Below, piece after piece: positions 19,301-27,195 of a stretch of DNA of 64,000 nt. A program made the position numbers and the translations under genes. This DNA is from Leptospiraceae bacterium. GTDB taxonomy: Bacteria > Spirochaetota > Leptospiria > Leptospirales > Leptospiraceae. The notes under the pieces were generated by a model. It worked only from the letters and a program-made list of their open reading frames with translations, was not told the origin of the DNA and made no database searches. Numbering within the stretch: position 1 is the first letter of the stretch; every line of letters starts with the position of its first letter. The stretch lies in the NCBI GenBank assembly GCA_016708435.1, contig JADJFV010000001.1:806001-870000 (forward strand), read 5' to 3'.

Positions 19301-21029
19301 GCTGCGCAATAAAGGATGCTGGAACAGCTGCATTCAGCAAACGCATAATCATAAGAAATTTTTGATTGTTTATCAAAGGTAGATTAGCCAAATCCATAAT
19401 TGGCTTTTTTCCTTGTTTCAATTTGAATTTAATAATTTCAGGCAATGGTGAAAGCTCTGTAGGCTTTTTAGGAAGATCAACTCCAAAGGATTTTAATGCT
19501 TGTTTTAAAATATCTAATGACTCTAAAATTTTATTCTGACTTACATACATTGAAGATTTTAATTCATAAACGGTTACTTTATCTAATTCAGTTTTGGCAT
19601 GAGACAAAATCAAATTAAAAGTTTTATCGGCAGACTCAAAATTTTTACAAAGATACTCAGCCTTTGCTCTGTTTGTAAACAATTCTAGGGTTAATTCATA
19701 ATTAGCCGTCCAAGAATTATCTGGCAATTGATCAATAGCTATTTGAAAGAACCCAAGTGCGGCTTCATAGGCTGTTGATGCCATTGCTTTATTTCCAGCA
19801 ATTATGTTTAATTCTTGCAACTTTGCTTTTTCTTCAGCATTGGTAATATGGTCTATCCCTTGGTTTAATTGATTTACGATTGTGAATATATGATCTTCCA
19901 ATCTATACTTATTGAGCATAGATAAGTAAGTATTTCCAATTGTATAATGATATTTTGATTTCTCAGTATCAGAAATAAGTGTATAGGTTGCTTCTCTAAT
20001 TTTGTCATGAGCAAAATTAACATCTAATTCACCTAAACGAAGAAAACCTTCATTTGCTAAGTGAATCAAATCATGCTTAGCCTCTGTTTGTGACTTGCCT
20101 AGTATCTGAAAGAATACTTCTTGTTTGAACCAACTACCAATACAAGCTGCTAATTTTAGTTTTTCAATTGCTGAATCAGAAAGCTCTTTTACCTTTTCAA
20201 CCATTAAGCCAATTACGTTTTCGGATAATTTTACATCTTGGATTTTATCAATATCCCAATTCCAGCTTCCATTTACATATTGAATCAAATCTTTCTCATA
20301 AAAACTTTTAAACAATTCATTTACAAAGAAAGGATTTCCTTTCGTTTTTTCAAAAAGAACGGTGGCTAATTCTTTTGCTTTAACATCATCACAATTTAAG
20401 GTATCACTCACAAGACGAGAAATATCTGTTACGGAAATTGGCTCTAATGATATATTCTTAGATTGGAATCCTGTTTTATGCAAATCTTCCAACATGACTG
20501 AAAATGGATCTGTTGGTAAAACCTCATTATCCCTAAATGATAACATTAAAAATAGATATTTCATTTCCAGATCAGAAAGAATTGTTTGTATTAGGAGTAT
20601 ACTGGGAGTATCCGCCCACTGTAAATCATCTAGAAAAATAGCAACTGGATGTTCTTTAGTGCAAAATGCTTTTATTAAATTCTGAAATACTAAATTAAAT
20701 CTATTCTGTGATTCTGTCGGTCCTAGTTCCGTAACAGGAGGCTGCTCTCCAATTAATGTCTCTAGTTCAGGAATCACATCAATAATGATTTTACCATTAG
20801 CCCCTAAAGCATTTAAAAGATTTTCTCTCCAAGTTGAAATAGAATCAGAGCTCTCTGTTAATATTTGTTGAATTAAACTTTGTATTGCATAAGTTATAGC
20901 ACGATAGGGAATTGTTCGTTTAAACTGATCATATTTTCCTGACGCAAAATATCCCTTATATTCTACAATAGGCTTATTTATTTCGTTAATTAAGATTGAC
21001 TTACCAATGCCAGAGCGACCGGAAATCAA
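16353..21029 (-). CDS. AAA ATPase-TPR-GAF-SpoIIE phosphatase signalling protein (C-terminal part)
   Basis: A very large signalling protein (1558 residues as read from the TTG at 21029). Order: AAA/NACHT-like ATPase with Walker A SGRSGIGKS at the start and AIFLDDLQWAD as Walker B, a long helical/TPR region (about 350-980), a GAF domain (about 1010-1165), coiled coil, a SpoIIE/PP2C phosphatase (about 1190-1425; LNGDAMGKS, ILGSDGRDDI) and C-terminal TPR-like repeats. The frame is open for about 30 more codons upstream (RVGRTKEVIQILKAF matches the linker of kinase-AAA fusions), and no credible start or SD exists there. It therefore should be the continuation of the kinase at 21071-21934, now out of frame. 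The two STAS genes follow immediately and are its likely substrates. Confidence 0.88.
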   Translation of the reverse strand: MISGRSGIGKSILINEINKPIVEYKGYFASGKYDQFKRTIPYRAITYAIQSLIQQILTESSDSISTWRENLLNALGANGKIIIDVIPELETLIGEQPPVTELGPTESQNRFNLVFQNLIKAFCTKEHPVAIFLDDLQWADTPSILLIQTILSDLEMKYLFLMLSFRDNEVLPTDPFSVMLEDLHKTGFQSKNISLEPISVTDISRLVSDTLNCDDVKAKELATVLFEKTKGNPFFVNELFKSFYEKDLIQYVNGSWNWDIDKIQDVKLSENVIGLMVEKVKELSDSAIEKLKLAACIGSWFKQEVFFQILGKSQTEAKHDLIHLANEGFLRLGELDVNFAHDKIREATYTLISDTEKSKYHYTIGNTYLSMLNKYRLEDHIFTIVNQLNQGIDHITNAEEKAKLQELNIIAGNKAMASTAYEAALGFFQIAIDQLPDNSWTANYELTLELFTNRAKAEYLCKNFESADKTFNLILSHAKTELDKVTVYELKSSMYVSQNKILESLDILKQALKSFGVDLPKKPTELSPLPEIIKFKLKQGKKPIMDLANLPLINNQKFLMIMRLLNAAVPASFIAQPNLFPVLVLKMVNLSLRNGNAALSSFAYVAFGLIQGSGLGDFKTGHEFGKLAVHLIEKFNAKSIECRTYFIFTTMVSHWTHHAKEAIPYFQTAIQSGLENGDLQYTSYVVNHYNFQALLMRVNLDMVMESFQKYDPVMKNLQQYDSYLMYKMNQQFVHNMHGQANDILFLKSDKFDEATSVPEWEVAHNSTTLFVYYTFKSELYFFFGDILKASEYSLLAVSHEGGVFGMMYVPEQVFFDSLICAKLILKTQDKKKQKEYRKRLDKNNKRMKKWGENCEANYGHKSRIIEGLIEQIENHHDKALVSFERAMELAKQYEYTLEEAIANEFMADIWIGRNKERIADIYLIEAHYAYKKWGCEPKVKQLEEKYPQLKRQATRTISADMTVSSSSTTTTKTVAGGSFLDLNTVIKASQTISGEIQLGKLLEKMMKILFENAGAEKGYFLLKEKEKWYIEAEGNANTDSISVLEAKPLEGYSELSPNIVNYVIRTKSIILLNDATKKGIFVNDNYVKEKQPKSILCYPIINQGNLVGVVYLENNLTTDAFTPDRLEILKVLSSQIAVSVENSLLYANLEEKVEERTKDLNEALVEVRGLKEQQDGDYFLNTLLIEPLGQNNAFSKNVEIEFFVKQKKNFIFRKREYELGGDINISENIELQGKKYIVFLNGDAMGKSIQGAGGVLVLGTVFKSIIQRTISTAAGKNVYPERWLKNAFIEMHKAFESFDGSMLMSTVFGLIDEVTGTMYFMNAEHPDMVLYRDGIANFIENPNQYRKLGTQGQSGNISVEVFSLRPDDVVILGSDGRDDIILGKDPTTGSDIINQDELLFLTHVKKADGDLEKIYEEIKNTGKQMDDLSLFKIHYTGVAAEQNKMEEDLKLLEDYKEKMEFVKYTEAGEEVISSYPHLTNCLYEISFACKQLGQYEKAIDYGERLRLRDTKNIPNLINLIEAYKGVGKKERAKTILDACIKARPEDVRFKKLKEELYK

Positions 21030-21070
21030 AAGTAATTCAATATTTCCTTGTGCTGCATTTTTGAATGCTT

Positions 21071-21934
21071 TCAGTATTTGAATAACTTCTTTTGTTCTAC
21101 CAACGCGATTAATCGCGTCTCTACGTTATTCAAACACCATTCCAAATCATATAAAATTCCATTGATGCTTTGATATCTATCTTCTGGATTCTTTTGTAAT
21201 AATTTCATCACTATATCAGAAATTACTTTGGGTGTTTTATTTTTTTCAAATGGGGATAATGGTAATTTGGCGATATGAGCATGAACTAATTCCATCGGGT
21301 CAGAAGTTATAAAAGGGAGTTCTCCTGTAAGTATTTGATAGAATGTAACGCCTAATGAGTAATAGTCTGTGCGGTAATCTACTGTCCGATTCATTCGTCC
21401 AGTTTGCTCTGGGGAGATGTATGCTAACGTTCCTTCTATTGAACTATTTAGAGGAATAAAAGAATTTTGCTTTGCTAGAAGACTTGCATTTCCAAAATCA
21501 ATTATTTTTAGTTCATTGGTGACCTTATTATAAATAATATTATGAGGTTTCATATCTTTGTGAACTAAGTTACATTTGTGAACTTCACCTAGAGCTTTCA
21601 CTGAGAGAACCATAATATTTAAAACTTCTTTTATTGAGTAAGAACTAATATCATTTAATATTTTTGAGAGAGCTCGTGCTCCAATATCTTCAAAGACAAT
21701 GGCTATACTATTTTTATATTTTTCTAAACCAATCGTTCGAATGATGCCAGTTGAATTTATTTTTTCAAGTAAATCATATTCATGTTTAAAACTATTCAAT
21801 TCACTTGCATTAGGATAATCGCTATGAAGGATTTTTATGATTACTGGCTGACCAGATTTATCTCCTCGACAAACTATACTTTTTTCCCCTAAATGAATCT
21901 CTTCTCCAATTGTATAACCTGGTAAATTTATCAT
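21071..21934 (-). CDS. Ser/Thr protein kinase domain, N-terminal part of split kinase-AAA protein
   Basis: A Hanks-type kinase domain filling 287 residues: ATP Lys in PVIIKIL, catalytic loop HKDMKPHNIIY, IIDFGNA, activation-segment end YISPEQTGRMN. All key residues are present. The frame ends at LFKY, just after the kinase C-lobe. The adjacent AAA/SpoIIE frame begins in the same bases without its own start. In cyanobacterial and spirochaetal homologues known to me these are one polypeptide. A 1-base shift is needed to join them, and the normal linker of 20-30 residues seems shortened, so a small deletion is possible. The break coincides with a perfect 16-bp palindrome at 21103-21118. Confidence 0.88.
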   Translation of the reverse strand: MINLPGYTIGEEIHLGEKSIVCRGDKSGQPVIIKILHSDYPNASELNSFKHEYDLLEKINSTGIIRTIGLEKYKNSIAIVFEDIGARALSKILNDISSYSIKEVLNIMVLSVKALGEVHKCNLVHKDMKPHNIIYNKVTNELKIIDFGNASLLAKQNSFIPLNSSIEGTLAYISPEQTGRMNRTVDYRTDYYSLGVTFYQILTGELPFITSDPMELVHAHIAKLPLSPFEKNKTPKVISDIVMKLLQKNPEDRYQSINGILYDLEWCLNNVETRLIALVEQKKLFKY

Positions 21935-22240
21935 ATAATTATTCCTTTTTATTATCTTGCTGTATTTATCCGCATGTTCTTTCGGTATATAAAAAGGAAA
22001 GTAGTGACGCCAATCTCATGATAACGTTTCTTCCTTGTATTCTATTCAAAAAAAGTGCTTTCGTCAATGACTTTTATTTGTATAAATTAAAATGCAATTT
22101 TTTTTATAAAACAATAAAATAATAAATTTACGAAATAATTTCTTTCAACTATCAGACATTTGCCTCTATATAGAAAAATATTAGACCAAAACATTTTTTC
22201 CTTTTTGCTGTCCGTTAGAATTCCTATTGGCTATATATTT
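21935..22240. other. AT-rich intergenic region
   Basis: Very AT-rich, holding the presumed promoter of the minus-strand kinase gene. Short open frames here have no SD and no recognisable product. I see no RNA gene. The palindromic element at 22241 begins at its right end. Confidence 0.4.
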
Positions 22241-22360
22241 ACGTTTACTCATCTACGGTGCAGCTACGGTTATATAGCCGGTGCTTGTGCGGACTAAATT
22301 GCCCTTACTACCCGTTCTAGACCGAAGCTATAAGCGTAGCTAGACCGGAGGTGAGTAAAA
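22241..22360. repeat. Imperfect inverted repeat of about 43-bp arms, possible structured RNA or MITE
   Basis: The left arm (about 22241-22283) and right arm (about 22318-22360) match as an imperfect inverted repeat: TTTACTCA with TGAGTAAA at the outer ends, AGCTACG with CGTAGCT inside, separated by about 35 bases. The right arm also holds CTAGACCG twice (22318 and 22340 regions). It is clearly more GC-rich than its surroundings and lies just upstream of the toxin-antitoxin genes. It may be a non-autonomous mobile element or a folded leader. Confidence 0.55.
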
Positions 22361-22434
22361 GGCTTCTTATATGCAATTATATGCTTTACAAAAAACCTTC
22401 TTTACTAATAATTAAGGGAAGGTGGGTGAACAAA

Positions 22435-22662
22435 ATGGAAGCATATAGAATTCAAACAAGGCTAGTTTCTGAAATCATAAAACTCCCTCAAATTACTAAA
22501 TGGATCGGACAAGAAGTAGAAATTATCATTCTTCCTATACAAGAAATAGAAAAAAAAACAAAAAAAAGACCCTTTGGTTTAGCTAAGAACGAATTTCAAA
22601 TTCCAGATTCTTTTTTCGATGAATTATCAAATGATATACTGAAAGGCTTTGGGGTGGTATGA
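22435..22662 (+). CDS. VapB-like antitoxin
   Basis: The start at 22435 is chosen because AAGGGAAGGTGGG lies just upstream; the frame extends further upstream but without an SD. The 75-residue product has a short N-terminal strand/helix part and the typical antitoxin tail, RPFGLAKNEFQIPDSFFDEL, which in VapB/Phd-like proteins inserts into the PIN toxin. The stop overlaps the start of the toxin gene by four bases (ATGA). Family knowledge: the antitoxin neutralises the PIN RNase and represses the operon. Confidence 0.78.
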   Translation: MEAYRIQTRLVSEIIKLPQITKWIGQEVEIIILPIQEIEKKTKKRPFGLAKNEFQIPDSFFDELSNDILKGFGVV

Positions 22663-23055
22663 AATTTTTACTCGATACTCATATCTTTCTTTGGTATATT
22701 GCTGGAAGTGGATTTACTAAAGAAAGAACATCGAGAAATTATAGAAGATTTGGAAAATAAAATCTTTCTAAGTACCGCCTCTATATGGGAAATGATTGTT
22801 AAAGCAAAAATCGGAAAACTCCCGTTACCCTCTCCTTATTTCGATTATATTGAAAGACAAATCAAAAATCATAATTTCAATTTGGATTCAATTGAAGGAG
22901 CTATTCTAAAGCACCTAGAATTGTTACCAGACATACACAAAGACCCATTTGATAGAATTCTAATATGTCAATCTATTGAATCTAAATACAAGCTAATTAC
23001 AGACGATGAGAATATACTTCAATATTCTAAATACAATGACTCTTTTCTAGTCTGA
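22659..23055 (+). pseudogene. PIN-domain toxin (VapC-like), frameshifted
   Basis: The gene starts at 22659 as MKFLLDTHIFLWYIAGS, with the first PIN acid in LLDTH, then loses frame. The rest is in the +1 frame: ENKIFLSTASIWEM (second acid Glu), HKDPFDRIL (third acid) and TDDENIL (fourth). Removing one G at 22710-22711 restores a continuous 131-residue PIN protein (AGSDLLKKEHREII); the 397-base span is 3n+1. As it stands the toxin is inactive. The reading from an internal start in the second frame lacks the first catalytic Asp. Confidence 0.8.
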
Positions 23056-23104
23056 TTGTTTGTATACTATTCAAAGTCTTCTGGCTTAGAGCGTTTTTAC
23101 TTTT

Positions 23105-23562
23105 CTACTTTTTAATCGGATGTAGAAAACCTAAATGGTGCTCACTATGTCCGAGATGTAGAATCTTCTGTTGTTCGTTTGTCATTTCTCCAAAGAAAGC
23201 AGAAGGATGAAGAGGAAGAGTATTAGACTCTAATCTTTTTAGAATTGTAAGTTCTGCTTCTATTGCAGCGGTATCATCAGGCTCTGTCGGAAAAACAGAT
23301 TTAGGATCGGTTTGCATTCCTTCTTTGTAAGAAGTCTGAGTGAGCATTTTTTTAGAAGTAACTTCCCAATCGTCACACGAATAATCCAAGGCATCATTTT
23401 CGTAAATCCATCAAGAGCACCTTTTTGATAATAGGAAAGGTGACGACAAATCTGACCTAGATTCCATTTTCCACTTTGTGTATAACCATTTTTTCTAAGT
23501 GATTCTATTTCAGTAATTACATCTGAATAATTTTTAAATTTAAGAATTCTTTTTTGTAGCAT
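23105..23562 (-). pseudogene. DUF1569 (DinB-like) protein, frameshifted
   Basis: Two overlapping frames together give a DUF1569-type four-helix protein of about 152 residues. The N-terminal part has GKWNLGQICRHLSYY (first metal-site-like His), and the C-terminal part has HPSAFFGEMTNEQQ and LHLGHSEHHLGFL (the His cluster). They join at LLLKK/MLTQTSYKEG if one A is added to a run of seven A (T7 at 23347-23353); the 458-base span is 3n-1, consistent with one lost base. SD AGGAG precedes the start. Function of the family unknown. The A AAA AAA run is also a slippery sequence, so slippage expression is a remote possibility. Confidence 0.75.
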
Positions 23563-23604
23563 TGAAGTTCTCCTATTTTACAAGTCCATAGTCTAACTTT
23601 CCAT

Positions 23605-24013
23605 TTATGAGTAGAGCTTTTTTTTTACATAGGATTCTAAACTATTCCGAGCTTTTTCATTTGCTTTTTTATCAGAAGGAATTGAGACATTCAATTCAGA
23701 ATACTTGCCCAATCCTCTTACTTCTAATTTTTCTTTTATCTGCTGAGCCTATAGGCTGATTTGGAAACTCAATTACTTCTTTTCCATTCTTCGATTCAAT
23801 TTTCATGAACTCCATACAGGCTGAGTAGGAGATAATAAATGTATACCCATCAGGACCTTTGCATGTAAGAGGTGCATCACTTCCTTCAGGAATACTTTCT
23901 TCCTTTTCATACTTACAATCAGTAGAAATATTTGTGTAAAGACTACTAAACTTTTCGTTTGCATATAGCATCGAATAAGTTAATCCAATTAATATTAAAA
24001 ATACCTGTTTAAT
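23605..24013 (-). pseudogene. Small exported protein, frameshifted and without a normal start
   Basis: Minus-strand reading gives a signal peptide (KIKQVFLILIGLTYSMLYA) and a mature part with CKYEKEESIPEG, a second Cys in LTCKGPDG and a third in SYSACMEF. The first frame ends at 23696, but the true C-terminus (EKLEVRGLGKYSELN to KKKLYS, stop at 23605) lies in another frame. A one-base shift near 23745-23755 joins them, and the 409-base span is 3n+1. No ATG/GTG/TTG precedes the signal peptide; an ATT at 24013 sits at the right distance from TTGGAG. Function unknown. Confidence 0.6.
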
Positions 24014-24302
24014 TTTTTCTCCAACTCAAAATAGTTTTTTTATTCTAAGGGAAAGTAATGCAATATTTTCACTCATGATCATTTCAGGGACACTATGGCT
24101 CAAGATGGACTGGGTAGGCAATTCAATCCAAATTGCGAAAATGAAAGCCAATCGTATCCTTTATCGGTGTTCTCGGGTGCGCCATCGGTGGTAATCTTTG
24201 AATATATCACTTAGGATAAAAAGATATGGGGAGGGTTAGGGTCAATTCTAGGCGAATGAAAATCACTTGCCGAGAGCCCGTTTTCAGAAATTCTGGAAGA
24301 AT

Positions 24303-26222
24303 ATGAGCCAAATCCAAATTACATTACCAGATGGAAATACACGAGAAGTTGAGATGGGAACGAGTGTCTCTGATTTCGTTTCTAAGATGAGTATTTCATT
24401 AGCAAAGTCTGCGCTTGCCGCGAAAGTGGACGGTGTAGAGGTAGATCTATCTTATCCGCTAGAAAAAAATGCGCGTTTAGAAATTCTCACCTATGCAACG
24501 AAAGAAGGCAAAGAAGTCTTTCACCACTCTTCTGCTCACCTACTTGGTATGGCTGTGCAACGTCTTTGGTCTGATGCATTATTAACAGTAGGTCCTGTTG
24601 TAGAATCAGGTCCTGGATTTTTTTATTATGATATAGATTTTCCTTCTATTACAATTACTCCAGAAGATTTAATAAAGATTGAAAAAGAAATGGAGAAGAT
24701 TGTAAAAGAAAATCTTCCTGTCAAACGAACTGTCTTAACAAGAGAAGAAGCAATTAAGAAATTCACCGAGATGGGTGAAAAATATAAAATTGAATTAATC
24801 TCTGGATTCGAATCGGAAACGGTTTCTCTTTATGGACAGGGAGAGTGGTTTGACTTGTGTAGAGGTCCTCACGTGCCTAATACTGGTTTGCTCAAAGCAT
24901 TTAAGCTGACTGCAATTTCAGGAGCGTATTGGAAGGCTAACAAGGATAATGCGATGCTCCAAAGAATCTATGGAGTATCGTTTCCTTCTAAAAAAGAACT
25001 CGATGAATACTTATTTATGATCGAAGAAGCAAAGAAAAGAGATCATAGAAAACTAGGAAAGGAAATGGATTTATTTTCTTTCCAAGAAGAAGCGCCCGGT
25101 TTTCCTTTCTGGCATCCAAAGGGAACTATCATTTGGAATAACCTTGCTAATTTCATTCGTTCTGAATGCACTAGACGTGGATACCAAGAAATTAGAACTC
25201 CTGCGATTCTAAATTCTGACCTTTGGAAACGAAGTGGGCATTGGGATAATTTCAAAGAGAATATGTATTTCACAGAGATCGACGAACAAGAATTTGCAGT
25301 TAAACCAATGAACTGCCCTGGGTGCTCTTTGATTTATAAATATCATATGCATTCTTATAAAGAACTTCCTTTGCGTTATGCGGAATTGGGAACTGTTCAT
25401 CGTCATGAATTAAGTGGGGTATTACACGGATTATTCCGTGTGAGAGCGTTTACGCAAGATGATGCGCATATCTATGCTCCGCTCGATCATTTAGAATCAG
25501 AAGTAATTGATCTAATTGATTTTACTTTTTCTGTTTATAAAAAATTTGGATTCACTGAATTCAAAACCTATATCGCTACACGTCCTGAAAAGTCACAGGG
25601 GCGTGATGAAGATTGGGAAGAAGCAACTAGCTCTCTTATCAATGCTCTCAGAAAAAAAGACATTCCATTTGGTGTAAAAGAAGGAGAAGGAGCGTTCTAC
25701 GGTCCTAAGATTGAATTTAATATCAAGGACAGTCTTGGTCGTTTGTGGCAATGTGGAACGATTCAGATTGACTTCTCTATGCCAGAGAGATTTGAACTAG
25801 ACTTCACAGGAAGCGATGGAAAAAAGAAGCGTCCTGTTATGATTCATCGTGCTATCTATGGCTCACTTGAAAGATTCATCGGAATTCTAATTGAACACTT
25901 CGAAGGTAAATTCCCTTTCTGGGTTTCGCCAAATCAAATTAGAATCTTGACAGTTGCTGAGCCGCATAACGCATATGCAACCGAATTACACAATCTATTT
26001 CTATCAAAAGGAATTCATTCTGAAATGGATTTGCGCTCTGAGAAGATTGGATTTAAAATTAGAGATTCCATTTTAAAGAAAGCAAATTTCCTTTTAATTC
26101 TTGGTGATAAAGAAGTAGAAAATAGAAGTGTATCGATTCGAAAGTTAGGGGAAGAGAATACTACAACTTATTCGCTAAATGAGTTTCTTGACTTAATCGA
26201 AAAAGAAAAAGCGGCTATGTAA
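24303..26222 (+). CDS. thrS: Threonyl-tRNA synthetase
   Basis: Attaches threonine to tRNA-Thr (EC 6.1.1.3). The start at 24303 (MSQIQITLPDG) is preferred over the upstream 24267 because it begins directly with the TGS domain and has GGAAG just upstream; the product is 639 residues against 642 in E. coli. Order: TGS (1-61), editing domain with HHSSAHLLG, class II catalytic core with motif 2 (TVHRHELSG) and zinc-site Cys in MNCPGCS, and an anticodon-binding domain from about 530. No T-box or other recognisable leader is seen in the 290 bases upstream. Complete and apparently functional. Confidence 0.97.
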   Translation: MSQIQITLPDGNTREVEMGTSVSDFVSKMSISLAKSALAAKVDGVEVDLSYPLEKNARLEILTYATKEGKEVFHHSSAHLLGMAVQRLWSDALLTVGPVVESGPGFFYYDIDFPSITITPEDLIKIEKEMEKIVKENLPVKRTVLTREEAIKKFTEMGEKYKIELISGFESETVSLYGQGEWFDLCRGPHVPNTGLLKAFKLTAISGAYWKANKDNAMLQRIYGVSFPSKKELDEYLFMIEEAKKRDHRKLGKEMDLFSFQEEAPGFPFWHPKGTIIWNNLANFIRSECTRRGYQEIRTPAILNSDLWKRSGHWDNFKENMYFTEIDEQEFAVKPMNCPGCSLIYKYHMHSYKELPLRYAELGTVHRHELSGVLHGLFRVRAFTQDDAHIYAPLDHLESEVIDLIDFTFSVYKKFGFTEFKTYIATRPEKSQGRDEDWEEATSSLINALRKKDIPFGVKEGEGAFYGPKIEFNIKDSLGRLWQCGTIQIDFSMPERFELDFTGSDGKKKRPVMIHRAIYGSLERFIGILIEHFEGKFPFWVSPNQIRILTVAEPHNAYATELHNLFLSKGIHSEMDLRSEKIGFKIRDSILKKANFLLILGDKEVENRSVSIRKLGEENTTTYSLNEFLDLIEKEKAAM

Positions 26223-26223
26223 A

Positions 26224-26332
26224 AACTGTCATTCCCATTATGCTGCGACCCTAGGAAGCAGCATTGAGTTTTCTTTTCTATCGGGAATCTCAACTTATTG
26301 AGACCCCCGATAAAAGAACTCGGGGGTGACAA
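26224..26332. repeat. Dispersed palindromic repeat with terminator-like stem
   Basis: The unit is bounded by TGTCA (left) and TGACA (right). It contains a CATTCCC...GGGAAT hairpin and an ACCCCCGA (26303-26310)/TCGGGGGT (26320-26327) stem with a 9-base loop. Related pieces occur at 6773/6971 and at 30517-30552. It sits between convergent thrS and the ABC permease gene and could end transcription from both sides. The GTCATTCC...CGGGAATC design resembles REP-like repeats known from many bacteria. Confidence 0.65.
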
Positions 26333-26351
26333 GTAGAATAATTCCTTCACA

Positions 26352-27194
26352 TTACCCACCCGCAGATTCGTAGGCGTTTTGTCCTTTCTTCCAAAACCAC
26401 AAAGAGAATAGCATCATCACAATGCCTATAGGCAAAGTTCCAAATACAAACATTGGGTGAAATAAATTTTCGCCGGATTTGTTTAGGAAGTAATGTGCGG
26501 GATAAAAATTAATAAAGGCAAGTGGAACGATAAAAGTAAGTAGAAATTTTAATCCACCGCTGTAAATGTTAAGCGGATAAAGTAAAAACTCTCTAGAAGA
26601 GAATACGAATAGATGAACTAGAGAATTTGTATTTACCGCATAAAAGGCAATAGCCGCAATGATGATACGTATCGAACCGAGTATCATAGCTCCTCCGATT
26701 ACAACAGCAATAAATACAAGCACGTTTATAAAATTCCAGTGAACTTCAATCAGACTATTTGCCATGACAAATGTCAAAAAACCGAGGATAATATGAGCAA
26801 ACCCCGTTATTTCAAATCCTCCCATGATGACTTGGGACAAAGGAGAAAGAGGACGAACTAGAAAACGATCAAAGGTTCCGTCCCTGACATAGTTACTGAA
26901 TTCTAAGATGCCTGAGAAGATAAATGTGACAATCCCCTGTGATAAGATGAGAAGGCTATACAAAAAAGCCATTTCTCCCATTGACCAGCCGCCTATCGTC
27001 TTGAATCTAGTGATTACAATGCCGATAGTCGCAATCTGTGCTGCATAAAAAGTAAGAAGAGTAAAAAGGAAAATCAAAAAGCTAGCTCTATATTCCATTC
27101 TGGATTTGATAGAAGCAGTTGCAATTCTCAGATAGATGTAGAGAGTTTCTGAAAAAGTATTTTCTACTATATTAGGTCTTGTTGTTAAACTCAT
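26352..27194 (-). CDS. ABC-2 type transporter permease
   Basis: About 280 residues with six hydrophobic segments (for example FLIFLFTLLTFYAAQIATIGIV near 45-65) and the conserved GTFDRFLVRPLSPL stretch typical of ABC-2 permeases of the COG3694 type. The start at 27194 is chosen because GGAGG lies 5 bases upstream; it follows the stop of the partner permease by one base. With the next two genes it forms a complete exporter: two different permeases and one ATPase. Substrate unknown; such sets often export drugs, lipids or polysaccharide parts. Confidence 0.88.
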   Translation of the reverse strand: MSLTTRPNIVENTFSETLYIYLRIATASIKSRMEYRASFLIFLFTLLTFYAAQIATIGIVITRFKTIGGWSMGEMAFLYSLLILSQGIVTFIFSGILEFSNYVRDGTFDRFLVRPLSPLSQVIMGGFEITGFAHIILGFLTFVMANSLIEVHWNFINVLVFIAVVIGGAMILGSIRIIIAAIAFYAVNTNSLVHLFVFSSREFLLYPLNIYSGGLKFLLTFIVPLAFINFYPAHYFLNKSGENLFHPMFVFGTLPIGIVMMLFSLWFWKKGQNAYESAGG

Positions 27195-27195
27195 A

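Noticed and set aside
24014..24302. Possible T-box leader before thrS
   Set aside because: The conserved T-box sequence and a following terminator are absent.
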